The notes below the pieces were generated by a model, which did not search any database, was not told the DNA's origin, and saw only the letters and a program-made list of their open reading frames with translations. Of a DNA stretch of 33,331 bases, positions 1-6,973 are shown piece after piece. Source of the stretch: Acidobacteriota bacterium (GTDB lineage Bacteria; Acidobacteriota; Blastocatellia; RBC074); assembly GCA_022614735.1 (NCBI GenBank), contig JAKEHZ010000113.1:1-33331 (forward strand). The letters are read 5' to 3'. The first letter of the stretch is position 1, and every line of letters begins with the position of its first letter. The position numbers and the translations under genes were made by a program.

Positions 1-69
1 TACATCGCAGCGGGCCATCCACGGAAGCCAGCACGCGGGGACGCGTGCGCTCCCAGGGCGCTCCCAATG

Positions 70-270
70 TTTTCATTGTTTCTGGGCGTCGTCATGTACG
101 ACATGAACGACTCCTCCGAAAATGTACAGCAACCTTTCCAGGTTGCTGTTGTTTCAGCAATGGTCACATTAGCGGGTCAACAGCAACCTGGAAAGGTTGC
201 TGTACATCGCACCGCTATTTTCATAATTTCTGGGTGTCGCCCACTACGACACGAACGCCTCCTCCAATGT
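70..270. repeat. Imperfect direct repeat flanking a hairpin
   Basis: Bases 70-125 and 218-270 are diverged copies of one sequence, roughly 80 percent identical by eye. Both run from TTTTCAT through TTTCTGGG and CTCCTCC to AATGT, 148 bp apart. The first nine bases of the window (TACATCGCA) also recur at 203-211, just outside the right hairpin arm. This suggests a tandem array of hairpin-plus-spacer units cut by the window edge. No convincing gene is seen in 1-277: the open frames there only read through the repeats. Confidence 0.75.
123..206. repeat. Long inverted repeat A (29-bp perfect arms)
   Basis: The arm at 123-151 is perfectly complementary to 178-206, with a 26-nt loop. Each arm is itself a small palindrome, CAGCAACC and GGTTGCTG around a TTTCCA-type centre, so the DNA could fold as one long hairpin or two short ones. 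It lies just beyond the 3' end of the minus-strand SEC-C gene (stop at 278), a position that would suit a transcript-end structure. There is no U-tract. Confidence 0.9.
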
Positions 271-277
271 TTGTAGA

Positions 278-1279
278 TTACTTCCCATCCGAAGCATCTA
301 TGCTATCGTCCGATTCGTGCGCCAATTTCACAATATCGCGCTGAAGCTGAAGTATGACATCTTCGGATTTCTTCGATACGATGTTGGTTTCTTCACGCAA
401 CACCAGAGCAGCTTTGATCGAACGATCTCGCATAATCATCTCGACGAGGCGCCTGGTGGTTGAAGAAGAAACATTAAGGCCGGAGTTCTTCAAACTGCCC
501 TCGGCCGCTTCGAGCATCTCGTCACTCACTTCATTTGGTTTCTCCAAAATACGTCGGACGTCGTATAGGCCGATCAGCGGTCCCTGCATATGATCTTTAT
601 GCGGATACTTCTCTTTGAAAAAGTGGAAGCAATCCCAAAGCGGTTTGATCGCAGCTTCGTAACCGAGCATCCCGAAAAGCATACAGACGAGCGATAAGGC
701 ATAGGCATTGGCGATGGGTTTATTAACAAGAGCAAGCAATTCGTCTGCGACATCCATCTCAGAGTGATAGATGATCTTAATCGCCATCTCGGCAAAGCTG
801 TCGTTTTGTGGATGAGCAAGTTCGGCCAGAATGAGAGGCACGGTTTCCTCCGCCCGCTCGATAATTCGTTTTGTGAGCAATAGATGATTGAGTGGATCGG
901 GATTATCTTTCATGATCCGGACAAGTGCTACCGCGCTGTCAGTATTTTCGATTCTCCGAGCCTCCTCTTTACCCCTGGAGATAAATTTTCTCGTTAAATC
1001 CAGAGCGAGTGAGACGATCCCCGTTCTGAGTGTGGTATTCCAGACCAGGTCCTGCGCCGACATTTCAGTTGTCGGATTGGCGTCAAAGAACTCTTGACTG
1101 AGATCCGGAGGTCCATAATCGCCTATCTCTCCGGGCGCAATCCAGTCATCATCCATACGCGAAGACGCGGCCTTAGTCGGAATAGCGGTGGGCTCAATCT
1201 CCGTCTGCTTAGGAAGGCAACATTTCTTGTATTTCTTACCGCTGCCGCAAGGGCACGGATCGTTTCTTCCGATGTTCAC
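278..1279 (-). CDS. SEC-C motif protein with HEAT-like helical region
   Basis: The 333-residue protein opens with a SecA C-terminal-type zinc motif at residues 4-21 (GRNDPCPCGSGKKYKKCC), which binds Zn through CxC and C-C. Such motifs mediate SecB or ribosome contact in SecA and appear alone in many uncharacterised proteins. Residues about 100-300 are predicted mostly helical, with repeated amphipathic segments such as ETVPLILAELAH and DELLALVNKPI that look like HEAT-type repeats. The tail is acidic. There is no signal peptide or membrane segment, so it is probably cytoplasmic. The ATG at 1279 places the motif at the N-terminus, as in family members. It is transcribed divergently from the YkgJ-like gene and appears unrelated to the polysaccharide locus. 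The function is unknown. Confidence 0.8.
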   Translation of the reverse strand: MNIGRNDPCPCGSGKKYKKCCLPKQTEIEPTAIPTKAASSRMDDDWIAPGEIGDYGPPDLSQEFFDANPTTEMSAQDLVWNTTLRTGIVSLALDLTRKFISRGKEEARRIENTDSAVALVRIMKDNPDPLNHLLLTKRIIERAEETVPLILAELAHPQNDSFAEMAIKIIYHSEMDVADELLALVNKPIANAYALSLVCMLFGMLGYEAAIKPLWDCFHFFKEKYPHKDHMQGPLIGLYDVRRILEKPNEVSDEMLEAAEGSLKNSGLNVSSSTTRRLVEMIMRDRSIKAALVLREETNIVSKKSEDVILQLQRDIVKLAHESDDSIDASDGK

Positions 1280-1403
1280 AGCTATTATTTCCTACCAGGC
1301 TCTATACTCTAAAACCATCACACTTTCGCCCATTTATTCTTGAAAATCTTTTCTACTTATACCTCAGATCGTTTGATGTCACGTTATGATAGTGGTAAGA
1401 ATG

Positions 1404-1431
1404 TTGCGCATACGACAAACAATACTATAAC
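1404..1431 (+). promoter_or_regulatory. Possible sigma70-type promoter for the YkgJ-like gene
   Basis: TTGCGC at 1404-1409 and TATAAC at 1426-1431 are separated by 16 nt, about 40 nt upstream of the ATG at 1471 in the 191-bp divergent gap. The -10 box is good and the -35 box weak. This is a by-eye match only. No clear Shine-Dalgarno precedes the ATG. Confidence 0.3.
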
Positions 1432-1470
1432 TTCCGAGCAGCGTCAGCCTGTTCGGTCTTTTCAGACGCT

Positions 1471-1908
1471 ATGGTAAAAACTGAACTCCCGGTCTTACCC
1501 TCGAATCCAGTGACCGGCCAGGTCAATGGCAAGGAGAGGAAGTTGCCGGTGCTTTACGATTGCACGAAGTGCCCGGCTTATTGCTGCTCTTATGACTGGA
1601 TTGTCGTGACGAAACGTGACATACAACGGCTCGCTAGAAGGTTCGGGCTGAGTTACGAAGAGGCAGAGAAGAAGTATACGAAATACATCAAAGAGTATGG
1701 CCATCGGGTACTACGCCATCGCGAGGATCACATTTTCAAGAGCACCTGCCAGTTTCTCCATCCGACCGAGCGCCGTTGCACAATCTACGAGCATCGCCCT
1801 ACCGTGTGTCGTCAATATCCTGATTCACGTCGCTGCCGCTACTACGATTTTCTGAGATGGGAGCGCGATCATCAGGACGACGAGAACTTTGTCCCTATGC
1901 AGAGCTGA
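1471..1908 (+). CDS. YkgJ family cysteine-cluster protein
   Basis: This 145-residue protein has the cysteine pattern of the YkgJ/UPF0153 family, which is predicted to bind zinc or an iron-sulfur cluster. An N-terminal CTKCPAYCC segment lies at about residues 31-39, followed by a central CQFLHP segment, CTIYEHRPTVCRQYP, and a late RRCRYYD. The middle carries a charged helix after VVTKRDIQRLARRFGL. There is no signal peptide. Function in the family is not established. It sits between a divergent SEC-C gene and a convergent WecA-type gene, so it is probably a single-gene transcript. The 3' end runs into inverted repeat B after 7 nt. Confidence 0.85.
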   Translation: MVKTELPVLPSNPVTGQVNGKERKLPVLYDCTKCPAYCCSYDWIVVTKRDIQRLARRFGLSYEEAEKKYTKYIKEYGHRVLRHREDHIFKSTCQFLHPTERRCTIYEHRPTVCRQYPDSRRCRYYDFLRWERDHQDDENFVPMQS

Positions 1909-1915
1909 GCGGGAG

Positions 1916-2115
1916 AGCGGGGCGACGGGGGGACGGGGAGATGGGGAGACGGGGAGAATTTTTCATTTTTCATTTTCCATTTGAGATTTACCATTTGTCA
2001 TTGATCGAGCCGCACATCGTGATGACAAATGTCAAATGACAGATCTCAAATGAAAAATGAAAAATTCTCCCCTCTCCCCTCTCCCCGTCGCCCCGTCTCC
2101 CCGTCCCCCAGTCTC
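1916..2115. repeat. Long inverted repeat B between convergent genes
   Basis: A perfect 25-bp core pairs 1951-1975 with 2048-2072. Weaker pairing extends to about 1916 and 2115. The outer part of each arm is a G-rich (or C-rich) near-tandem of GGGGAGA/GGGGACG-like 7-8-mers. The inner part is AT-rich with ATTTTTC and CATTTGT units. The element fills the whole gap between the stop of the YkgJ-like gene (1908) and the convergent stop of the WecA-type gene (2118). It is placed as a bidirectional transcript end would be, but has no terminal U-run. Confidence 0.88.
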
Positions 2116-2117
2116 CT

Positions 2118-3656
2118 TCACCCTTTCACTCCCGCGCCCGTCATCCTTAGCAGGGCGGAGCTCAACTCTCGCTGTAAATCTCCGCAGAGATGGCCGATCT
2201 CAACCGTCGGTGTTCCATCCAGCAGGCAGCGATAAAATATGATCGCGCCCAGAGTCTTACCCTCTTCATCAGTCAGAGGCACGCGTAAAGTCCAGAATTG
2301 GTCCGAATTGAGAATCTCCTCAAGGTCTGTGTCGCCTCGTTCCCATACCCAGATGACATTACTTGAGGTTCTGTTTACCGGGTACGCGCAATACCGCATC
2401 GAGTAGGAGGCAATAAGCGGCGCTTTTTCGCTCAATTCGAGGATGGTGCAGTCGAACTCGTTCGTTGAGAGCATCTCTTCAAGCGCGGCAAAGAGTTGAT
2501 CGGGAGTTTTCGCGCTGCCCAGGCCGTCGCTCGTGCGCCGCACACGGACATTGACGGCCAGTGCTCGACGCCTGCGCGATACTTCCTGCTTAATCTGGCT
2601 GCCCAATTCGCTGAACTCGGCGTAACGCAAATGCTGGACGCCGAAGATGAATGCCACACCGAGCACGAAGAAGATCAAAGCCCCGATATTGCGTTTCGGA
2701 TTCAGGAGCATCAATCCAAAGAGCGAAAACAGCGCACATACTGCGTAAAGCAGAATTACCACCTGAGGCTGCGTCAATCCGCGTTGCAACAACATGTGGT
2801 GAATGTGGCCGCGGTCACCGGCAAACAATGGCCGTCCGCCCAGGAACCTCCGAACAAGTGACAATCCGGCTTCGGTGACCGGCAATCCGAAAGAGACCAG
2901 CGGGATCGCGATCGCAATGATTGTCGAGCCTTTCTGTGAACCGGCAAGAGACAATGCCGCTGCCATAAATCCAAGAAACAAACTGCCCGAATCTCCCAGA
3001 AAGATCGTTGCCGGGTTGAGGTTGTAGCGCAGGAAGCCGATCACTGCCCCAACAAGCACTACGGAAATCAAGCTGATTTCGGGATTGAGCTGCGCTATCG
3101 AGAAGACCAGGATAGAAAGCAAAGCAAAAACCGATGCTCCCGCGGCCAGCCCGTCAATCCCGTCTATTAAGTTGAATGCATTCGTAATGATGACAATCCA
3201 TAGTGCGGTGAGCGGAAAGCTGAGCAGCATCGGCAATTCCCACGTACCTCCGAATGGTGATGAAAGGTTCTCAATACGAAGACCGCCGGCATAGACCATC
3301 GATGCGGCAATCAATTGAAAGAAGATTTTGACAGGCGCCGAAGCACTGCGAAAGTCATCGTAGATGCCCAAAAAGAATATGAACGTCGCAGGCACAAGCA
3401 GCGCAATCAGCTTGGGCAGATTTGCGCGGAAGATGTCTGTCACGAGGTTGCCGAGGAAGGGCACACAGAGCAGCGTCAAGGTAAACGCCAGGTAGATAGC
3501 TACTCCACCGAGTAGTGGTGTCGGTCGCAGATGGATGTGCCGGCCATTGTCGGGCATGGCGATTGCGCCCCATTCCGTCGCTTTGCGTCGCACAAAAGGC
3601 GTGATTAACAACGATCCGAGAAATGATAGTGTGAATAGAGTCAGGTAGGTCCGCAT
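2118..3656 (-). CDS. WecA/TagO-type undecaprenyl-phosphate sugar-1-phosphate transferase with C-terminal extension
   Basis: This is a polytopic inner-membrane enzyme of the MraY/WecA family. It would transfer a HexNAc-1-phosphate (or similar) from a UDP-sugar to undecaprenyl phosphate, the first step of repeat-unit assembly. Family signatures are visible: the substrate loop PDNGRHIHLRPTPLLGG (35-51), the YDD metal-site aspartates (99-101), NAFNLIDGIDGLAAG (159-173), FLGDSGSLFLG (219-229) and the histidine loop GDRGHIHHMLL (280-290). About ten hydrophobic segments end near residue 340. The remaining 170 residues begin with an Arg-rich linker (EVSRRRRALAVNVRVRR) and form a soluble alpha/beta region that looks GAF-like. 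Typical WecA proteins lack this. It starts 19 nt after the upstream GT4 stop, so it is probably co-transcribed as the last gene of the minus-strand run. Confidence 0.93.
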   Translation of the reverse strand: MRTYLTLFTLSFLGSLLITPFVRRKATEWGAIAMPDNGRHIHLRPTPLLGGVAIYLAFTLTLLCVPFLGNLVTDIFRANLPKLIALLVPATFIFFLGIYDDFRSASAPVKIFFQLIAASMVYAGGLRIENLSSPFGGTWELPMLLSFPLTALWIVIITNAFNLIDGIDGLAAGASVFALLSILVFSIAQLNPEISLISVVLVGAVIGFLRYNLNPATIFLGDSGSLFLGFMAAALSLAGSQKGSTIIAIAIPLVSFGLPVTEAGLSLVRRFLGGRPLFAGDRGHIHHMLLQRGLTQPQVVILLYAVCALFSLFGLMLLNPKRNIGALIFFVLGVAFIFGVQHLRYAEFSELGSQIKQEVSRRRRALAVNVRVRRTSDGLGSAKTPDQLFAALEEMLSTNEFDCTILELSEKAPLIASYSMRYCAYPVNRTSSNVIWVWERGDTDLEEILNSDQFWTLRVPLTDEEGKTLGAIIFYRCLLDGTPTVEIGHLCGDLQRELSSALLRMTGAGVKG

Positions 3657-3675
3657 ATTTTGTTCAGTTTTTCGA

Positions 3676-4968
3676 TCAGCGGTTGTTAGACGTGAACACG
3701 TTTCGGTTGCCGGTTTGTTGGCGGCTGCCGGCCCGCTTTCGGTTGTTTACAAGCGAAGAAAGCTCATTGATATAATTTTCTGCAAGCTTCGAACGAAGGT
3801 AGTGAGTTTTGACAAATTGCCGGCCATTAATGCTCAGCTGTTTTCGCAAAAGATTGTCAGTCCGCAAGCGGCCGATCGCTTCGATCAAAGCCTCGGCGTT
3901 TTCGGGCTCGATGCAAAGCCCGGATTTTGCGCGGGCCACTAGATCCGCAGCTTCGCCCTCCACGCTACAAATCACGGGGCAGCCCGCTCCCATCAATTCG
4001 AATAGCTTCGAGGGCAGGACTTTTTGAAAAATCGGCAATCGTTTCAACGGAACTATGCCCGCGTCACTAGCGCGATAGTATGCCAGCAGACGTTCGCGCG
4101 GTTGTTCATTGATGAAACTCACATTGCTCAATTTCAACTCGGCAGCCATGCGTTTGAGATTCTCTTTCTCCGCGCCCTCTCCAACGAAGAGGAAGTGGAC
4201 AGCATCGTCTGATTGCAATTTATTCGCAGCCTCCAACACCACATCCAACGCATGCGACATTCCGTGCGTGCCGATATATGACACAATGAAACTATCACGC
4301 AACTTTATCTCTTCCCGGATCTCTTCCGGTGAGATGCCCTTTGAGTCGAGGTATCTGGCATCGATGCCATTTGGGACGCTCTTGATCTTCTCGGGCGGAA
4401 TGCCTTTGCTGATGAGATGAGGCCGGGTGGATTCGGCGACGACAATGATCAAGGCCGCACTGCGATATAAGTGGAGCTCAATGGCTTCGAGGATTTTGAT
4501 GAGCAGCGGATTTTTGAGCGCTCCGAGCTCGACTGCTGATTGCGGCCAGATGTCGCGCACTTCGAGGACAAATGGCGCGCGTTTAACAATGCTCAGCAGA
4601 TAAGCCGCGACTGCGCAGAAGAACTGCGGTGAGGTACCCGCGACGACATCAGGCCGTCCGGTCATGAGCGTGCCGAGAATAAGCGAAGAAAAGAAGAAGG
4701 AGAAGAAATTCAGAATGCGTTTGAAGAACCATTTATTCGCCGCACAGTAGACCCACGTCCTGAGCAGGTCTATTCCTTCGATATTTTCGCGTTTGACGAA
4801 GCAACCGCGATATTCAGGCCGAATGATGCCTGTCGGATGATTGGGAAAGCCGGTGATGACCGTGACATCGTGGCCTTGACTGACCCAGTGCCGCGCATGC
4901 TCGAAGGTGCGCGCAGAAGGGGCTCCCATTTCGGGAGGGAAGTATTGGCATAAGAAGATGATTTTCAC
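3676..4968 (-). CDS. WbuB-like family 4 glycosyltransferase
   Basis: This is a GT-B fold retaining glycosyltransferase of about 430 residues. It begins VKIIFLCQYFPPEMGAPSAR, the typical N-terminus of WbuB-like GT4 enzymes (E. coli WbuB adds N-acetyl-fucosamine). The family's C-terminal donor site appears as LPSKLFELMGAGCPVICSVEGEAADLV. I place the start at the GTG at 4968. The frame stays open upstream to 5073, but those 35 extra codons (ending QRVKGSKDQRRNR) merely translate an 8-bp intergenic tandem repeat and do not match the family start. A hydrophobic patch near residues 75-100 may dock the enzyme on the membrane. It lies between the heparinase-like gene and the WecA-type gene. Donor and acceptor cannot be told from the sequence. 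Confidence 0.92.
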   Translation of the reverse strand: MKIIFLCQYFPPEMGAPSARTFEHARHWVSQGHDVTVITGFPNHPTGIIRPEYRGCFVKRENIEGIDLLRTWVYCAANKWFFKRILNFFSFFFSSLILGTLMTGRPDVVAGTSPQFFCAVAAYLLSIVKRAPFVLEVRDIWPQSAVELGALKNPLLIKILEAIELHLYRSAALIIVVAESTRPHLISKGIPPEKIKSVPNGIDARYLDSKGISPEEIREEIKLRDSFIVSYIGTHGMSHALDVVLEAANKLQSDDAVHFLFVGEGAEKENLKRMAAELKLSNVSFINEQPRERLLAYYRASDAGIVPLKRLPIFQKVLPSKLFELMGAGCPVICSVEGEAADLVARAKSGLCIEPENAEALIEAIGRLRTDNLLRKQLSINGRQFVKTHYLRSKLAENYINELSSLVNNRKRAGSRQQTGNRNVFTSNNR

Positions 4969-4972
4969 TCTA

Positions 4973-5041
4973 TTTCTTCTTTGATCCTTTGACCCTTTGA
5001 CCCTTTGTGTTGAAACTGTTAGCCGGAAGATGAAACTTGCC
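4973..5041. repeat. Solitary arm of a hairpin family (copy of the 14961-15008 arm)
   Basis: Bases 4973-5020 match 14961-15008 at 46 of 48 positions in the same orientation. Both contain three tandem ACCCTTTG octamers followed by TGTTGAAACTGTT, and both are followed within about 20 nt by ATGAAACTTGCC. At 14890-15026 this sequence is one arm of a complete inverted repeat. Here the partner arm is missing. It occupies most of the 101-nt gap upstream of the WbuB-like GTG start. Confidence 0.85.
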
Positions 5042-5069
5042 AGGAAACTTGCCCGAGAAAGTCCGGAAA

Positions 5070-6836
5070 TCACAAATCCCGTTTGATTCTATAACCAAAT
5101 GGCTCGCCCCTTCTCACACGGTACTCGAAGCAGATAGCCTTGCTTGGCTGCGCAAGGCCAAAGTCGGGGAAATACCAGCCTTGAACTGGTGATTCATCAC
5201 CCCCGATGATCTTCAGACTTTCTGCAACGAAAGGCTCAATTCTTACTTTCGTCTGATCAGTACTACATTCAACGGCGAGTCCGTTGTGGCCGTCTAGCTC
5301 AACCCGTACATCAGGATGCAAATGAATAAAACTCGTGGCTCGTTCGGCAAAGCCGCTGACCATCCTGTCTTCAATATGCCAATCGCCACCACATTCACGA
5401 TGAATATGGCGCTGGTGAACCAGCCGGGGATTGTAGAATGGCCGATACTTACCACGGAAACTCCACGTTTGCTCGTCGCTCTCCACCTCGACACCAGTCA
5501 TTTCGGCGCGCCGCGCCATCCGAAATGTCCCCCATACCTCTGATTGCTCGCGCCCATCAAACATAACTGTGTTGTGCGCGCGCGTCGAACGGCAATATTC
5601 GCGAAAGCGATCTCCACCGTAACCGTGAACCCCCGAATCCACAATGAAAGGCCGCCCCTCGAGCCATAACTCATAACTCAACAGATCGCAATGCGCGTGC
5701 GCAGGGTTGTAGGCTGCCGCTGGTGGTCCGGCGTCAACGATGATCTTTTCCCGAGCATCGGCTGAAACCCACAGATAGTAACCGGTCTGTGGGAAGGAGG
5801 ATGGGAACATCTTATGATCAATGCCAACGATCCGCCGGGATGCCTCAAGAATCGGCTCCGGTCTGGTCTCTTCCGTGTTCGCCGAATCGTTGAATAGCGC
5901 GAGCGTGCCGTCAGGGTAACTCATAGCTTTGAGGAATCGGGACATCGCGCGCAGCTTCGATTCAATCTCGACTCTGTGCGTGACGCGATCAAATGCTTTC
6001 AGCAAAGCATAGCATTCGAGAAAATCGGTCAATACTTGAGCGTGATACATCGGTGCGCGCTCGAAATGCCCGCCGTCATCCAGAACCTGTTCCTCAAACT
6101 CGCGCCACAATAATCTTTCGCTCTTACTCAACCATTCCTTCTGATTGAAGAACAAACCCCCCAGCAGCATCGCCTTGATATTCTTGAGAAGATGGTTAGC
6201 GAGATGATGAAATTCGAGATGGCGGCTCAGAAAATCCAGCTGAGAGTGAATGCTCGCGCGCCATCTCTCGAGAAATCGGCCATCATTGTAACGATCCGCA
6301 AGAAGCGAATAGGCATAGATCCAATTCACCACACGCAACGAAATCGGATAAACATCCCATCCATCGCTACGTCCGACGCGCGCCTGCTCGATCCAGCTAT
6401 CAATCAATTCGCGACAAGGTTTCATCGATCTCTCATCGCCACATTCGGCGAAATCGCGCGCAGACCAGAGAGCGTAGTCGAAGTAATGGAGATGATAGTT
6501 CCAGAGATGGCTTTCGTATCGCCGATTCCAATCGATCGGATTTATTTCTAACTTGCGATTGAGGAAGGTGAATCGCTTGCTTATCAGATCGCTCAGGCGT
6601 TGATCGTGTTTATCAACCGGCGTATTGAGATGAACAAAAAAGTTTTTAAAGACCGAACGTATGATCTCGACCGCATCAGGCGCTATTTCCGGCGCGGGTA
6701 GTTGTGGGCCGGTCCATCGCGAAGTCAATCGTGGAAAAGCCCTGTAAAAACGAAATTGCGCGATTCGCACTAGCCGGTAAGCAATCTGTTCCCACCGGAG
6801 AAACCTGAGCGTTCGCAGTAGCAACACCAAATTCAC
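5070..6836 (-). CDS. Heparinase II/III-like (alginate lyase superfamily) protein
   Basis: This 588-residue protein has two parts. The N-terminal alpha-helical toroid-like half (about 60-330) contains WNYHLHYFDY (112-121), HHLANH (210-215) and PMYH (262-265). The C-terminal beta-rich heparinase II/III domain (about 350-570) contains NPAHAHCDLLSYEL (377-390) and RAHNTVMFDG (419-428). Histidines and tyrosines in such motifs act in polysaccharide lyases by beta-elimination of uronic-acid polymers. Members inside capsule clusters commonly neighbour the bi-domain oxidoreductase found upstream here, and their true role is unclear. No signal peptide is seen: the N-terminus (MNLVLLLRTLRFLRWEQ) is short and basic. 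The start is a GTG at 6836, 22 nt downstream of inverted repeat D, with no clear Shine-Dalgarno. Confidence 0.88.
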   Translation of the reverse strand: MNLVLLLRTLRFLRWEQIAYRLVRIAQFRFYRAFPRLTSRWTGPQLPAPEIAPDAVEIIRSVFKNFFVHLNTPVDKHDQRLSDLISKRFTFLNRKLEINPIDWNRRYESHLWNYHLHYFDYALWSARDFAECGDERSMKPCRELIDSWIEQARVGRSDGWDVYPISLRVVNWIYAYSLLADRYNDGRFLERWRASIHSQLDFLSRHLEFHHLANHLLKNIKAMLLGGLFFNQKEWLSKSERLLWREFEEQVLDDGGHFERAPMYHAQVLTDFLECYALLKAFDRVTHRVEIESKLRAMSRFLKAMSYPDGTLALFNDSANTEETRPEPILEASRRIVGIDHKMFPSSFPQTGYYLWVSADAREKIIVDAGPPAAAYNPAHAHCDLLSYELWLEGRPFIVDSGVHGYGGDRFREYCRSTRAHNTVMFDGREQSEVWGTFRMARRAEMTGVEVESDEQTWSFRGKYRPFYNPRLVHQRHIHRECGGDWHIEDRMVSGFAERATSFIHLHPDVRVELDGHNGLAVECSTDQTKVRIEPFVAESLKIIGGDESPVQGWYFPDFGLAQPSKAICFEYRVRRGEPFGYRIKRDL

Positions 6837-6858
6837 TGATTTTGTGGTTATGGAAAGG

Positions 6859-6924
6859 AAGAGAAAACGCGAAACACGCGAAATAAGCGAAACACTTTAT
6901 TTCGCGTGTTTCGCGTTCTCTCTT
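6859..6924. repeat. Long inverted repeat D
   Basis: Bases 6859-6886 pair with 6897-6924 with a single mismatch, leaving a 10-nt loop. The arms are built of imperfect repeats of CGCGAAACA/CGCGAAATA. The element lies between the bi-domain oxidoreductase stop (6974) and the heparinase-like GTG (6836). In the minus-strand transcript it is a 28-bp hairpin in the leader of the downstream gene. Confidence 0.92.
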
Positions 6925-6973
6925 GGACATTCGCATGAGGCACTGCTACAAAAACTGGCGGCATCAGTAAATT

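Noticed and set aside
45..344. Small plus-strand frame at the left edge
   Set aside because: It spans direct repeats and a hairpin, has biased composition and overlaps the 3' end of the SEC-C gene.
4969..5073. 35-residue N-terminal extension of the WbuB-like GT4
   Set aside because: It translates the octamer repeat (QRVKGSKDQ) and precedes the family-typical start VKIIFLCQYFPPE at the GTG 4968.
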